Of a DNA stretch of 64,000 bases, positions 54,719 to 62,469 are shown piece by piece. The stretch's first letter is position 1. Each line of letters starts with the position of its first letter. The notes beneath the pieces were generated by a model. The model was not told the DNA's origin. It was given only the letters and a program-made list of their open reading frames with translations, and did no database searches. The translations under genes were made by a program, and so were the position numbers. Origin of the DNA: Pseudomonas sp. 2FG (GTDB taxonomy: Bacteria > Pseudomonadota > Gammaproteobacteria > Pseudomonadales > Pseudomonadaceae); contig NZ_SCMP01000009.1 of the NCBI RefSeq assembly GCF_005502935.1, positions 1-64,000 on the forward strand. Direction: 5' to 3'.

Positions 54719-55639
54719 ATGGATCGCCTTATCGCTAGCCGGGTTTTCGTCGAAGTGGTCGAGCGCGGCAGCCAGACGGCCGCCGCCGAGCGGCTGGACA
54801 TGTCGAGGGCCATGGTGTCGCGCTATTTGGCCGAGCTGGAGAGCTGGGTCGGCGCGCGCCTGCTGCACCGCAGCACGCGCAAACTGAGCCTGACCGGGAT
54901 AGGCGAGGAGATCCTGCCGCGCTGCCGGCAGATGCTCGAACTGGCCGACGGCATGCAGGCCAGCGGCTTGAATGCCGCCGAGGCGCCGCGCGGCACCCTG
55001 CGCCTGACCTGCAGCCACTCCTTCGCCGTCAGCTGGCTGGCCGCCGCGGTCAGCGACTACCTGCGACGCTACCCCGGCACCGCCGTCGATCTGCTGCTGG
55101 GCAGCCAGGCGGTGAACCTGGTGGAAGAGCGCATCGACCTGGCGTTGCGCATCACCAATCAACTGGACCCGAATCTGATCGCGCGCAAATTGGCGGTGTG
55201 CCGCTCGGTGGTCTGCGCCGCGCCGGCCTATCTGCGCGCCCATGGCTCGCCGCAACGCGCGGAGGAGTTGGTCCGGCACAATTGCCTGACTTACTCCTAT
55301 TTCGGCCGCAGCCTCTGGCAGTTCGAGAAGGACGGCGAGCCGGTCGCCGTGCCCGTGGGCGGCAATCTCAGCGCGAATGAATCCAGCGTGCTCTTGGAAG
55401 CCGCCGTGGCGGGGGCCGGCATCAGCCTGCAGCCGCTCTATTCGGCGGCACCCTTGCTGCGCAGTGGGCAACTGGTGAGCCTGCTCGACGACTATCGCGC
55501 AGAAGAGCTGGGCATCTACGCGCTGTACAGCTCGCGCCGACACATGACGCCGGCCCTGCGGGCGATGCTCGATTTTCTCATCGAACGCTTGGCGGGCGAC
55601 CCGCATTGGGACGGGCAGCCGCACAGCGGGGCGGCTTGA
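54719..55639 (+). CDS. LysR-family transcriptional regulator
   Basis: This 306 aa protein has an N-terminal winged helix-turn-helix (SQTAAAERLDMSRAMVSRYL, residues ~18-37) and a substrate-binding domain (LRLTCSHSFAVSWLA, LVRHNCLTYSYFG). It resembles CrgA/AaeR-type LysR proteins. It is divergent from the MBL-fold and DsbA-like genes with a 105 bp gap, the classical arrangement for control of the neighbouring operon. The inducer is unknown. Confidence 0.88.
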   Translation: MDRLIASRVFVEVVERGSQTAAAERLDMSRAMVSRYLAELESWVGARLLHRSTRKLSLTGIGEEILPRCRQMLELADGMQASGLNAAEAPRGTLRLTCSHSFAVSWLAAAVSDYLRRYPGTAVDLLLGSQAVNLVEERIDLALRITNQLDPNLIARKLAVCRSVVCAAPAYLRAHGSPQRAEELVRHNCLTYSYFGRSLWQFEKDGEPVAVPVGGNLSANESSVLLEAAVAGAGISLQPLYSAAPLLRSGQLVSLLDDYRAEELGIYALYSSRRHMTPALRAMLDFLIERLAGDPHWDGQPHSGAA

Positions 55640-55658
55640 GCCCGAGCAAGGCCGCCGG

Positions 55659-56042
55659 TCAAAGATCGTACTGGCCGGGTTCTTCCGTCAATGTCGAGAG
55701 GTCGAGCGGGCGGACCGCCCCCATCCACATGGCCCGGTCACGATGGTCGACCAGGTCGTTGCCGGTGACCGGGTGGATCAGCACCACCAGGCCATTGCGA
55801 TTGAACGCCAGCCAGGGAATCAGCTCGCCGAACAGCTCGGGTTTGAACGCCAATTGGCAGCTCCAGTCCGGGTGCGGGCCGACCAATTGCTCGTGCATGC
55901 GTCCCATCTTCAGCGCAAACAGCCGCGCCGCGGTCTGGCACAGCGCCCGCGCCTGCTCCAGGGTCTGGGCATCGAAGTAGACATGGGCATGAAAACCCTT
56001 GATCCGGGGCAGGGTTTCGGCGGTTGCAATCGCGATATCCAT
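55659..56042 (-). CDS. DOPA 4,5-dioxygenase-family protein
   Basis: 127 aa from ATG 56042 (MDIAIATAETLPRIKGFHAH). The family pattern is visible: FHAHVYFDAQT, RMHEQLVGPHPDWSCQL and VLIHPVTGNDLVDHRD, with several conserved His as metal ligands. Fungal and bacterial members cleave or bind DOPA-like catechols. In a homoprotocatechuate cluster it may act on a related catechol or aldehyde adduct. The shared promoter gap to the DUF2218 gene contains a TTAACAT-type site. Confidence 0.82.
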   Translation of the reverse strand: MDIAIATAETLPRIKGFHAHVYFDAQTLEQARALCQTAARLFALKMGRMHEQLVGPHPDWSCQLAFKPELFGELIPWLAFNRNGLVVLIHPVTGNDLVDHRDRAMWMGAVRPLDLSTLTEEPGQYDL

Positions 56043-56156
56043 AAACGCCAGGCTCCACTTTCTCGGGTTTTCTAGCCTATCCATGCCTGCTGGCAGGTAG
56101 CGAGTCAAGCAGTAGTGCGGTGCTTGGCTGGGGCCGAATGAGGGCTGACACAATCA

Positions 56157-56170
56157 ATTAATATGTTAAC
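56157..56170 (-). promoter_or_regulatory. Third TTAACAT-type site
   Basis: ATTAATATGTTAAC; its complement GTTAACATATTAAT matches the hpa promoter repeat ATTAACATATTAAT at 13 of 14 positions. It lies between the divergent DOPA dioxygenase-like and DUF2218 genes. Confidence 0.5.
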
Positions 56171-56223
56171 GTTGGCAAGCCCAAAGGGCAGGTTTCCCAC
56201 AATCTAGAAGCGCAGGATTCGCC

Positions 56224-56505
56224 ATGTACAGTTCTCACACCGATGTCAGCACCGAATCGGCCAGCCGCTATATCAATCGTCTGTGTAAGCACTGGAGTCA
56301 TAAGTTCGCGGTCGATTACGACGCGCAGCGGGGCGAAATCAAGTTTGATCCCGCGCGTTGCCTGTTGCAGGTCATCGATGCGGGCCTGCGGCTGACGCTG
56401 GAGACTCCCGACGAACAGGAACTGGCCCACCTGCAAGAGGTGGTAGCCGAGCATTTGCAGCGGATGGCCAGCAGCGAGCAGTTGGCTATCCAGTGGCGGC
56501 GTTGA
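56224..56505 (+). CDS. DUF2218 protein
   Basis: A 93 aa protein with the DUF2218 pattern ASRYINRLCKHWSHKFAVDY and ending in a helical segment (LAHLQEVVAEHLQRMA). DUF2218 proteins are small, cytoplasmic and often next to siderophore or oxidative genes; function is not known. It is convergent with the SDR at 56511, leaving only 5 nt between stops. Confidence 0.82.
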   Translation: MYSSHTDVSTESASRYINRLCKHWSHKFAVDYDAQRGEIKFDPARCLLQVIDAGLRLTLETPDEQELAHLQEVVAEHLQRMASSEQLAIQWRR

Positions 56506-56510
56506 GGGCT

Positions 56511-57287
56511 TCAGCCGTTTAGTTGGGCGTTTTCCGGCAGCAGGGCGCCGCCATCGACCACCAGGGTTTGCCCGGTGATATAACCGGCCTCGAGCGAGGC
56601 CAGGAAGCGCATGGCCTGGGCGATATCTTCCGGGCTGCCCAGGCGTTTCAGCGGGATATTCGCGGCCATTCGCGTCAGCGCCGTCGCGTCGCCGAAGTTG
56701 GCCATAGCCGGGGTGGCGATCAGGCCAGGCTCGACGCCGTTGACTGTGATGCCGTGTTGCGCCAGCTCCAGGGCGGCGGCGCGGATAAAACCGTTCACGC
56801 CGGCCTTCGACGCGGCGTAATGCGCCAACCCCGGAATCGCCGTGCGTGGGCCGGTCACCGAGGAGGTGATCAGAATCCGGCCGGCGCCTGTGGCGCGCAG
56901 CGAGGGCAGGGCCGCCTGGGTCAGCCAAAAGCAGCTCTTCAGGTTGACCGCGAGGGTCGCCTCGAGCATGTCGTCCGGCAGGCTGGCCAGGTCGTGCAGC
57001 GGGAAGAGCGCGGCGTTATGGATCAGGATGTCCAGGCGGCCGAAGGCCTCCAGTGCAGCGGCCACGGCCTGCTCGGCGGCGGCGCGGCTGCCGAGGTCGA
57101 TGGCGATCAGCTCGGCCGTACCGCCGGCCTCACGAATCAGTCTCAGGGTTTCGGCGCCGCTGGCGGCGGTGCGGGTGGCCACCAGCACTTTGGCGCCTTG
57201 CTGCGCGAATAGCCGGGCGATGGCGCGACCAATACCCTGACCCGAGCCGGTCACCAGCGCGACACGGCCGGTAAAATCGAGTGTCAT
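56511..57287 (-). CDS. Short-chain dehydrogenase, MoaE-like
   Basis: 258 aa from ATG 57287 (MTLDFTGRVALVTGSGQGIG). NAD motif TGSGQGIG, catalytic Ser/Tyr/Lys in TSSVTGPRTAIPGLAHYAASKAG (core HYAASKAG), C-terminal TGQTLVVDGGALLP. Together with the MoaF-like and aminotransferase genes just upstream it recalls the Klebsiella moaEF monoamine operon, whose MoaE is an SDR. It might oxidise a benzylic hydroxyl, as in octopamine-like amines; this is inference. Confidence 0.82.
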   Translation of the reverse strand: MTLDFTGRVALVTGSGQGIGRAIARLFAQQGAKVLVATRTAASGAETLRLIREAGGTAELIAIDLGSRAAAEQAVAAALEAFGRLDILIHNAALFPLHDLASLPDDMLEATLAVNLKSCFWLTQAALPSLRATGAGRILITSSVTGPRTAIPGLAHYAASKAGVNGFIRAAALELAQHGITVNGVEPGLIATPAMANFGDATALTRMAANIPLKRLGSPEDIAQAMRFLASLEAGYITGQTLVVDGGALLPENAQLNG

Positions 57288-57353
57288 AGGAAAACCCTTC
57301 TTGTTTGCTGCGTAGGCGAGAGTTCTGCTCACGCCTACACAGCGCATTGGCTG

Positions 57354-58724
57354 TTAGCCGGTGACCTGCGTCAGGCACTCATCGAGCAGGCGGTTATGCA
57401 GGTCGACATTTTCCGCAGTCGCCGCCGGGCACATCAGCAGCATGTTGTGGAAGGGCGTCAGCAGCACGCCGCGGTTCAGTAGATAGAGGTGCAGGTACGC
57501 CTCGATCAGACCGTGACGGGCGTGGTGCGCCTCGCCGCCGTTGCGCGGGGCATGGGTCATGAACAGGTATTCGACGCGGGCGCCGATGCGGGTCACGTGC
57601 CAGGGCAGGCGGTGCTTGTCGATCAGCGCCTGCACGCCTTCGCGCAGGCGTTCGGCCAGGGCGGTCATGTGCGCGTAGTTGGCCGCGGTCATGACCTCGC
57701 CGAAGGTGGCGCGCATGGCGGCCATCTGCAGGGCGTTGCCGGCCAGGGTGCCGCCGAAGCCGAAGTGGTTGATCGCCTGGCCCGGCTGGAAGTGCGGCAG
57801 CACCTGCCAGATGCGCTCGGCCATGGCTTGGCTCGCGCCCCACACGGCGGTGGGAATGCCGCCGGCGATGCACTTGCCGAGCACGAAGAAGTCCGGCTCC
57901 AAGCCGTGTTCGCCGCTATAGCCGGACGGCCCGCAGGAGATGGTGTGGGTCTCGTCGATCACCAAGGGCACGTCGTAGCGCCGGGTCAGTTCGCGTAGGC
58001 CGGCGTGGAAGCCGTCCGCCGGCGGCACCATGCCAACGTTGGTCATAAAGGGTTCGGTGAGTACCGCGGCGATATCGCCATGGGCCAGCGCCGCCTCCAG
58101 GGCCGGCAGGTCGTTGAACTCGACCAGGCGGGTGGTGGCGTCATGCTTGAGGCCGTTGGCGTGCACGCCTTCGCGGGGAATCATCTGGCCCGCGGCGTCG
58201 AACTCAACCTGGGATTCGTCGACGCTGCCGTGGTAGTTGCAGTTGAACACCAGGATCTTTTCGCGCCCGCTGATCATCCGGCACAGACGCAGGACGAAGC
58301 GGTTGGCGTCGGTGGCCGAGGTGGTCACCTGCCAGTAGGGCAGGCCGAAGCGGCGTACCAGTTCCTTGCCGACCCACAGGCTGTCCTCGGTGGGCAGCAT
58401 CAGGGTAGAACCGTGGCGGACCTGATGACTGATGGCAGCGGCCACCGCCGGCTGGGCGTGGCCGAACATGGCGCCGGTGTCGCCGAGGGCGAAGTCGACG
58501 TAGTTGTTGCCATCGACATCCGTCAGGGTCGCGCCCTGGGCGTCGGCCACCATGATCGGGTAGAGGCCGGGCCACTGCTGCATCCAGTGCAGCGGCGCGC
58601 CGTAGAGCCAATGCTTGAGGTTTTCCTGATACAGCTCAGCGGAGCGCGGGTGGCACTCGGCGAACAGCTGCAGTTCTGCTTGGTAGCGGGCAGAGACCCG
58701 CTCGAGATCCAGACCCAGAGTCAT
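57354..58724 (-). CDS. Class III (GSA-like) PLP aminotransferase
   Basis: This 456 aa fold-type I enzyme has PLP lysine Lys284 in FVLGKCIAGG, Asp257 in LVIDETHT and the NCNYHGSVDE loop. It resembles glutamate-1-semialdehyde aminotransferase-like proteins with an extended N terminus. It would transaminate an amine or beta-amino compound. It lies between the SDR and MoaF-like genes on the minus strand. The substrate is likely an aromatic amine if the monoamine reading is right. Confidence 0.85.
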   Translation of the reverse strand: MTLGLDLERVSARYQAELQLFAECHPRSAELYQENLKHWLYGAPLHWMQQWPGLYPIMVADAQGATLTDVDGNNYVDFALGDTGAMFGHAQPAVAAAISHQVRHGSTLMLPTEDSLWVGKELVRRFGLPYWQVTTSATDANRFVLRLCRMISGREKILVFNCNYHGSVDESQVEFDAAGQMIPREGVHANGLKHDATTRLVEFNDLPALEAALAHGDIAAVLTEPFMTNVGMVPPADGFHAGLRELTRRYDVPLVIDETHTISCGPSGYSGEHGLEPDFFVLGKCIAGGIPTAVWGASQAMAERIWQVLPHFQPGQAINHFGFGGTLAGNALQMAAMRATFGEVMTAANYAHMTALAERLREGVQALIDKHRLPWHVTRIGARVEYLFMTHAPRNGGEAHHARHGLIEAYLHLYLLNRGVLLTPFHNMLLMCPAATAENVDLHNRLLDECLTQVTG

Positions 58725-58736
58725 GCCGTTCCCCCC

Positions 58737-59552
58737 TTAGCGATAGTCGGTTTTATTGAGCACATAGGCGAGGGCGCCTACGGCGAAGTTCGAGGCGCGG
58801 CTGAAGTCCGCGCCTTGGTAGCCGAAGATCTTGCCGTCGGTCTTGCCCGCTGCCAGGTCGATCAGCACCAGGCCGAGGGTGGGAACTATCTTTTCCCGCC
58901 AGACGAACAGGTACAGCTGCTCGGCGATCTTGTAGTAGTGGCAGCGGTCGGTGTCCGCCAGGCCTTGCTCGACGCCTTGCAGGCACTGCCAGCTGTAGAA
59001 GTTTTCGTTCAGGTAGACGTGCTCGTAGGTCTCGGTCGCGCTGTAGACGTACTGATTGCGCAAGCCAAGCAGCTCACGGGTCAGGGCGTGCGGGCAGCAG
59101 TTTTCGCTGTAGGGCCGATCCAGGCTGCCGTGGAAGAACTCGGCCTTGACCGTGGTCAGTTCGGCGCCGGACAGGGCTCGGCTGAACAGGTCGCCGCTGC
59201 TTTCCTGTTGCGTCGGCAGCTTGCCGATTACCGCCGTGAACGCGGCATTGGCGATGTCCAACACCAGGCTGACGGACAGGCTGCGGCCGTCTTCCGGTTT
59301 GAGGAAGTCCACCAGATAAATGCCTGGGCGAACCGAGGTGGCGCGGTATTCGGCCTCACCCTCGGCGCTGCCGTCGGCCATCTTCCAGCTCAGACCTTTG
59401 GCCTCGAAGCGGTGCTCGATCTGCCAGCCATTGGCGAAGTGCAGGGTGAAGGATTTGCCGGCCAGGTCGTCGAGGCCGGGCAGGATATGGTTATCGGCGG
59501 CGAAGCCGTCGGCCAGGGCGCCGACGGTGATCCATTCGGGTTGTTTGCTCAT
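58737..59552 (-). CDS. moaF: MoaF-like protein (monoamine regulon)
   Basis: 271 aa from ATG 59552 (MSKQPEWITVGALADGFAAD). Two related beta-barrel halves are visible (LHFANGWQIEHRFEA near 36-50; YLFVWREKIVPTLGLVLID near 222-240), as in MoaF. MoaF is known from the Klebsiella moaEF operon induced by monoamines; its chemistry is undefined and the name is unrelated to molybdopterin. It follows the LuxR gene by 144 bp and precedes the aminotransferase by 12 nt. Confidence 0.75.
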   Translation of the reverse strand: MSKQPEWITVGALADGFAADNHILPGLDDLAGKSFTLHFANGWQIEHRFEAKGLSWKMADGSAEGEAEYRATSVRPGIYLVDFLKPEDGRSLSVSLVLDIANAAFTAVIGKLPTQQESSGDLFSRALSGAELTTVKAEFFHGSLDRPYSENCCPHALTRELLGLRNQYVYSATETYEHVYLNENFYSWQCLQGVEQGLADTDRCHYYKIAEQLYLFVWREKIVPTLGLVLIDLAAGKTDGKIFGYQGADFSRASNFAVGALAYVLNKTDYR

Positions 59553-59696
59553 GGGGTTCTCCTGGGTGAGTGAGAGATGCCCCATGTTCTGCCGACGACT
59601 AGTCCCTGCCTATCAACCGGATGGTTGAGTCCCTGCCGATACTGGCGGTGGCGTTCTCGGGCGGGTTCGCGCCCTGTGCTAGCTGAAAACGGCAGC

Positions 59697-60389
59697 TCAG
59701 AGGAAAAGCGCGCCGACCAGTTCGGTACGGTTACGCACACCGACCTTGCGAAATAGATTGATCAGGTGCGTCTTGACGGTTGGCAAACCGACTTCCAGGC
59801 GTTGGGCGAGGGTTTTATTGCAGACGCCGTCACGCAGCAGCAGGGCGATCTCGCGCTCGCGGCTGGTCAGGCCTTGCAGTCGTTCATCCGTGCTCCTGTC
59901 AGGGTGTTCGAACGGGCTGCGTGCGGCCAATTCCAGCAGCCCTTGCAAGGCATGCAGGGCGGCCAGCTCGTTGGGGTTGAAGCGGCCAAGACTGGCATCG
60001 CGCAGCATCGACAGCCCGGCGATGGGCCTATGGTTGTCGAGGGCGATGATCTCCACCACATCGCACACGCCGTTGCGTTGCAGGAAGCCCTGATACAGCT
60101 CGGTGTCGCGGCGCCCTTGTTGCGCGCTGCCCAGCTGCAAGGACACCACCGAGCGACCGCTGGCGGCGCAGTTGAGCGGCTTCAAGGGGTCCAGGTGGCG
60201 ATAGTGCTCGAGGTAGGCGCGATGCATCTGCGCCGTCATCCGGTAGAGCAGGAAATCCTGAGCTTCCAGCCGTTCGTCAACCCGATAGAACGCGCACAGC
60301 GAGGCCGGCACCAGGCTGGTGAAGGCATGGATACAGCGCTGGCCGAGCTCGTTGGCCTGGGGCAGGAGGATGTGCTGATTCATAGGCAT
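59697..60389 (-). CDS. LuxR-family regulator, MoaR-like
   Basis: 230 aa from ATG 60389 (another ATG lies two codons later). The C terminus is a LuxR helix-turn-helix (LTSREREIALLLRDG, LAQRLEVGLPTVKTHL). The N-terminal ~150 residues are an unassigned sensor domain. Size and neighbourhood match MoaR, the activator of the Klebsiella monoamine regulon. It is likely to switch on the moaF-aminotransferase-SDR operon just downstream. Confidence 0.85.
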   Translation of the reverse strand: MPMNQHILLPQANELGQRCIHAFTSLVPASLCAFYRVDERLEAQDFLLYRMTAQMHRAYLEHYRHLDPLKPLNCAASGRSVVSLQLGSAQQGRRDTELYQGFLQRNGVCDVVEIIALDNHRPIAGLSMLRDASLGRFNPNELAALHALQGLLELAARSPFEHPDRSTDERLQGLTSREREIALLLRDGVCNKTLAQRLEVGLPTVKTHLINLFRKVGVRNRTELVGALFL

Positions 60390-60600
60390 TCACTGTTTCT
60401 CTGGGCAAATAAAACAGGTCACGGCAAACGCAAAACTTGTAGGAGCTCGCTCCTACAAAAGCAAACGTCATGCCCGCGCAGGCGGGCATCCAGAAAGGTC
60501 GTCGCACCCTGAATTAGCGCCTTGTCCCGAGTCTCCTTAAGTCATTGAACTAGCCAAACAGGCCACTCGCTTCTGCGAGACAGAGCCTTGAACGCTGGAT
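60390..60600. other. Gap with REP-like hairpin
   Basis: No gene. It contains TTGTAGGAGC-TC-GCTCCTACAA at 60438-60459, a Pseudomonas REP-type hairpin. The remainder shows nothing I can name. Confidence 0.6.
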
Positions 60601-60780
60601 TAGAAAAAGGTTGCGACCGTCAGCTGGCTGTAGACGTTGGTGCCGTTGCCAGCGACCTGATTGCCGCCGTTGCTCGCATCCTTATCGGGCTGGTAGAGGA
60701 CGATCAGCGGGCTGATCATCAGGTGTTCGCCAATCGCCCATTCGGCGTAGAGGTCGAGCTCGCGCGCATCGAGGTTAAGG
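60601..60780 (-). pseudogene. C-terminal remnant of an outer-membrane porin
   Basis: The minus strand encodes about 59 residues ending at a stop: LNLDARELDLYAEWAIGEHL, then ISPLIVLYQPDKDAS and a final SQLTVATFF. Alternating polar/apolar strands and a terminal Phe are typical of a beta-barrel end. There is no start codon or upstream barrel; the fragment joins directly to the hairpin after the aminotransferase gene. It is the tail of a lost uptake porin. Confidence 0.7.
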
Positions 60781-60806
60781 CTGGAGCGCAGGGATCTGCG
60801 CTCCAG
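60781..60806 (-). terminator. Hairpin downstream of the aminotransferase
   Basis: 11 bp perfect stem CTGGAGCGCAG/CTGCGCTCCAG with a 4 nt loop, 9 nt past the aminotransferase stop. No T-run follows on the minus strand. Confidence 0.7.
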
Positions 60807-60815
60807 TGGTGGTGC

Positions 60816-62153
60816 TTAGAGGCGGGCTTCGCCGAAGCCTATGGCCAGGGCGTCGACTATGGCATCGACCTGCTCCTGCTGGATCACCAGCGGTGGCGAC
60901 AGGATGATCTTGGTGCCGACCGGGCGCACCATGACGCCGTTGTCTCGGACGATCTGGGCCACGCGGTTGGCGTAGCCGCCCATGGGGTCGATGGGCTCGC
61001 GGCTGGTTTTGTCGCTGACCAGATCCAGCGCGATCATCAGGCCCTTGCCGCGGACTTCGCCTACCGCGGCGAAGCGCTCGGCGAAGGGCAGCAGGCTGCG
61101 CAGCATGTAGTCGCCCATCTTGGCGGCCTGGGCCGGCAGGTCTTCCTTGACGACGATATCGAGGCAGGCGAGGGCGGCGGCACAGGCGACCGGGTGGCCG
61201 GAGTAGGTGTAGCCGTGCATGATCGCGCCGGTGAAGTTGCTGTTCTTGTCGAAGGCCGCCTCGATACGTTCGTTGACCACGGTGGCGCCCAGGGGGATGT
61301 AACCCGAGGTGATGCCCTTGGCCAGGCACATGATGTCGGGTTTGACGCCCCACAGGCGGCTGCCGAACATCGAGCCGCTGCGGCCGAAGCCGGTGACCAC
61401 TTCGTCGGCGATCAGCAGCACGCCGTACTTGTCGCAGACCTCGCGGATCAGCGGCCAGTAGTTGGCCGGCGGCACTATGACGCCACCGGCGCCCTGGATC
61501 GGCTCGGCGATGAAGGCCGCTACGGTATCGGGGCTCTGGAAGAGGATTTCGCGCTCGAGGATATCGGCGCAGATCTTGCCCAGCTCTTCCGGGTCCTGGC
61601 TGTAGGGGTTGCGGTACAGCCACGGGGTATCGACGTGGAAGCAACCCGGCAGCAGCGGCTCGTAGTTGCGGCGGAATACCGTGTTGCCGTTGACCGAGGC
61701 GCCGCCGAAGTGGGTGCCGTGGTAGCCCTGGCGCAGGGAGATGAACTTGGTGCGGTCTGCCTGGCCTTCCAGCTTCCAGTATTGGCGCGCCAGTTTCAGG
61801 GCGGTTTCGATCGAGTCGGAGCCGCCGGAACTGAACGCCACACGGCGCATGCCTTCCGGCTCCAGCAGGTCGATCACCTGGCGCGACAGCTCTTCGGCGC
61901 GCGGGTGACTGACGCCGTCGAATAGTTGGAAGTATTCCAACTCATCCAGCTGGGCGGTGATGGCGGCCTTCACTTCGGCGCGGTTATGGCCGACGTTGAC
62001 GTTCCACAGGCCGGCAACCCCGTCTACCAGGCGGTGGCCTTTATCGTCGAATACGTAGCAGCCGTCACCGCGCACTATGCGGATGGGTTCGCGCTGCTTC
62101 ATCTCGTTGGGGTGCAGCATGGGGTGCCAGAAACGGCTGGTTTGATCGCTCAC
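60816..62153 (-). CDS. Class III omega-aminotransferase (beta-alanine/aromatic amine:pyruvate type)
   Basis: This 445 aa enzyme has PLP lysine Lys279 (CLAKGITSG), Asp250 (LLIADEVVTGFGR) and the Ser-Gly-Gly-Ser loop (AFSSGGSDSIE). It belongs to the omega-transaminase group that acts on terminal amines with pyruvate. It is divergent from an aldehyde dehydrogenase whose best family match is phenylacetaldehyde dehydrogenase. The pair would turn an arylethylamine into the arylacetic acid. Confidence 0.85.
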   Translation of the reverse strand: MSDQTSRFWHPMLHPNEMKQREPIRIVRGDGCYVFDDKGHRLVDGVAGLWNVNVGHNRAEVKAAITAQLDELEYFQLFDGVSHPRAEELSRQVIDLLEPEGMRRVAFSSGGSDSIETALKLARQYWKLEGQADRTKFISLRQGYHGTHFGGASVNGNTVFRRNYEPLLPGCFHVDTPWLYRNPYSQDPEELGKICADILEREILFQSPDTVAAFIAEPIQGAGGVIVPPANYWPLIREVCDKYGVLLIADEVVTGFGRSGSMFGSRLWGVKPDIMCLAKGITSGYIPLGATVVNERIEAAFDKNSNFTGAIMHGYTYSGHPVACAAALACLDIVVKEDLPAQAAKMGDYMLRSLLPFAERFAAVGEVRGKGLMIALDLVSDKTSREPIDPMGGYANRVAQIVRDNGVMVRPVGTKIILSPPLVIQQEQVDAIVDALAIGFGEARL

Positions 62154-62469
62154 GTTGGGTCTCCTCTAACGAACTGACAGCGTGGTGATATTAATGCCCG
62201 GATGGCAATCCAATTCTTGCATCTGGCTGCCACGGATTTTGATCGTCGCTGCCATCCGCCCAGTGCTTGGCAGGCCGGTACAAGTCTCAGGCGTGCACAG
62301 GCAAGCGGCTTCCCGCGTGTTGGCCATGAGTGAAATGCCGCGGGAAGCGCCCCCTGGGCTTTCTCCTTTGGCAGGCAGCAGCAAGAAACGCGGCAGCCAG
62401 AATCAAGACGGCAAGGGCTCGATGGCGCAAAGTCAATCTCGAATATCCGTTTTACCCTGAGGATTCGAG
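62154..62469. other. Divergent promoter region, aminotransferase/aldehyde dehydrogenase
   Basis: 316 bp with no supportable gene. A 92-codon plus-strand frame here lacks a ribosome site and any recognisable fold. The region should hold both promoters. I see no copy of either island motif. Confidence 0.5.

Noticed and set aside
59597..59616. CTAGTCC followed by CTGC and CTATCAAC, upstream of the moaF-like gene
   Set aside because: Only one arm matches the steroid-island palindrome, the other arm is unrelated and the orientation is wrong for the downstream gene.
62203..62222. Possible sigma-54 promoter TGGCAAT...TTGCA
   Set aside because: The distance between GG and GC is 13 bases instead of the required 10.
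62182..62460. 92-codon plus-strand frame in the promoter gap before the aldehyde dehydrogenase
   Set aside because: No ribosome site, no fold, and it occupies the only space for two divergent promoters.
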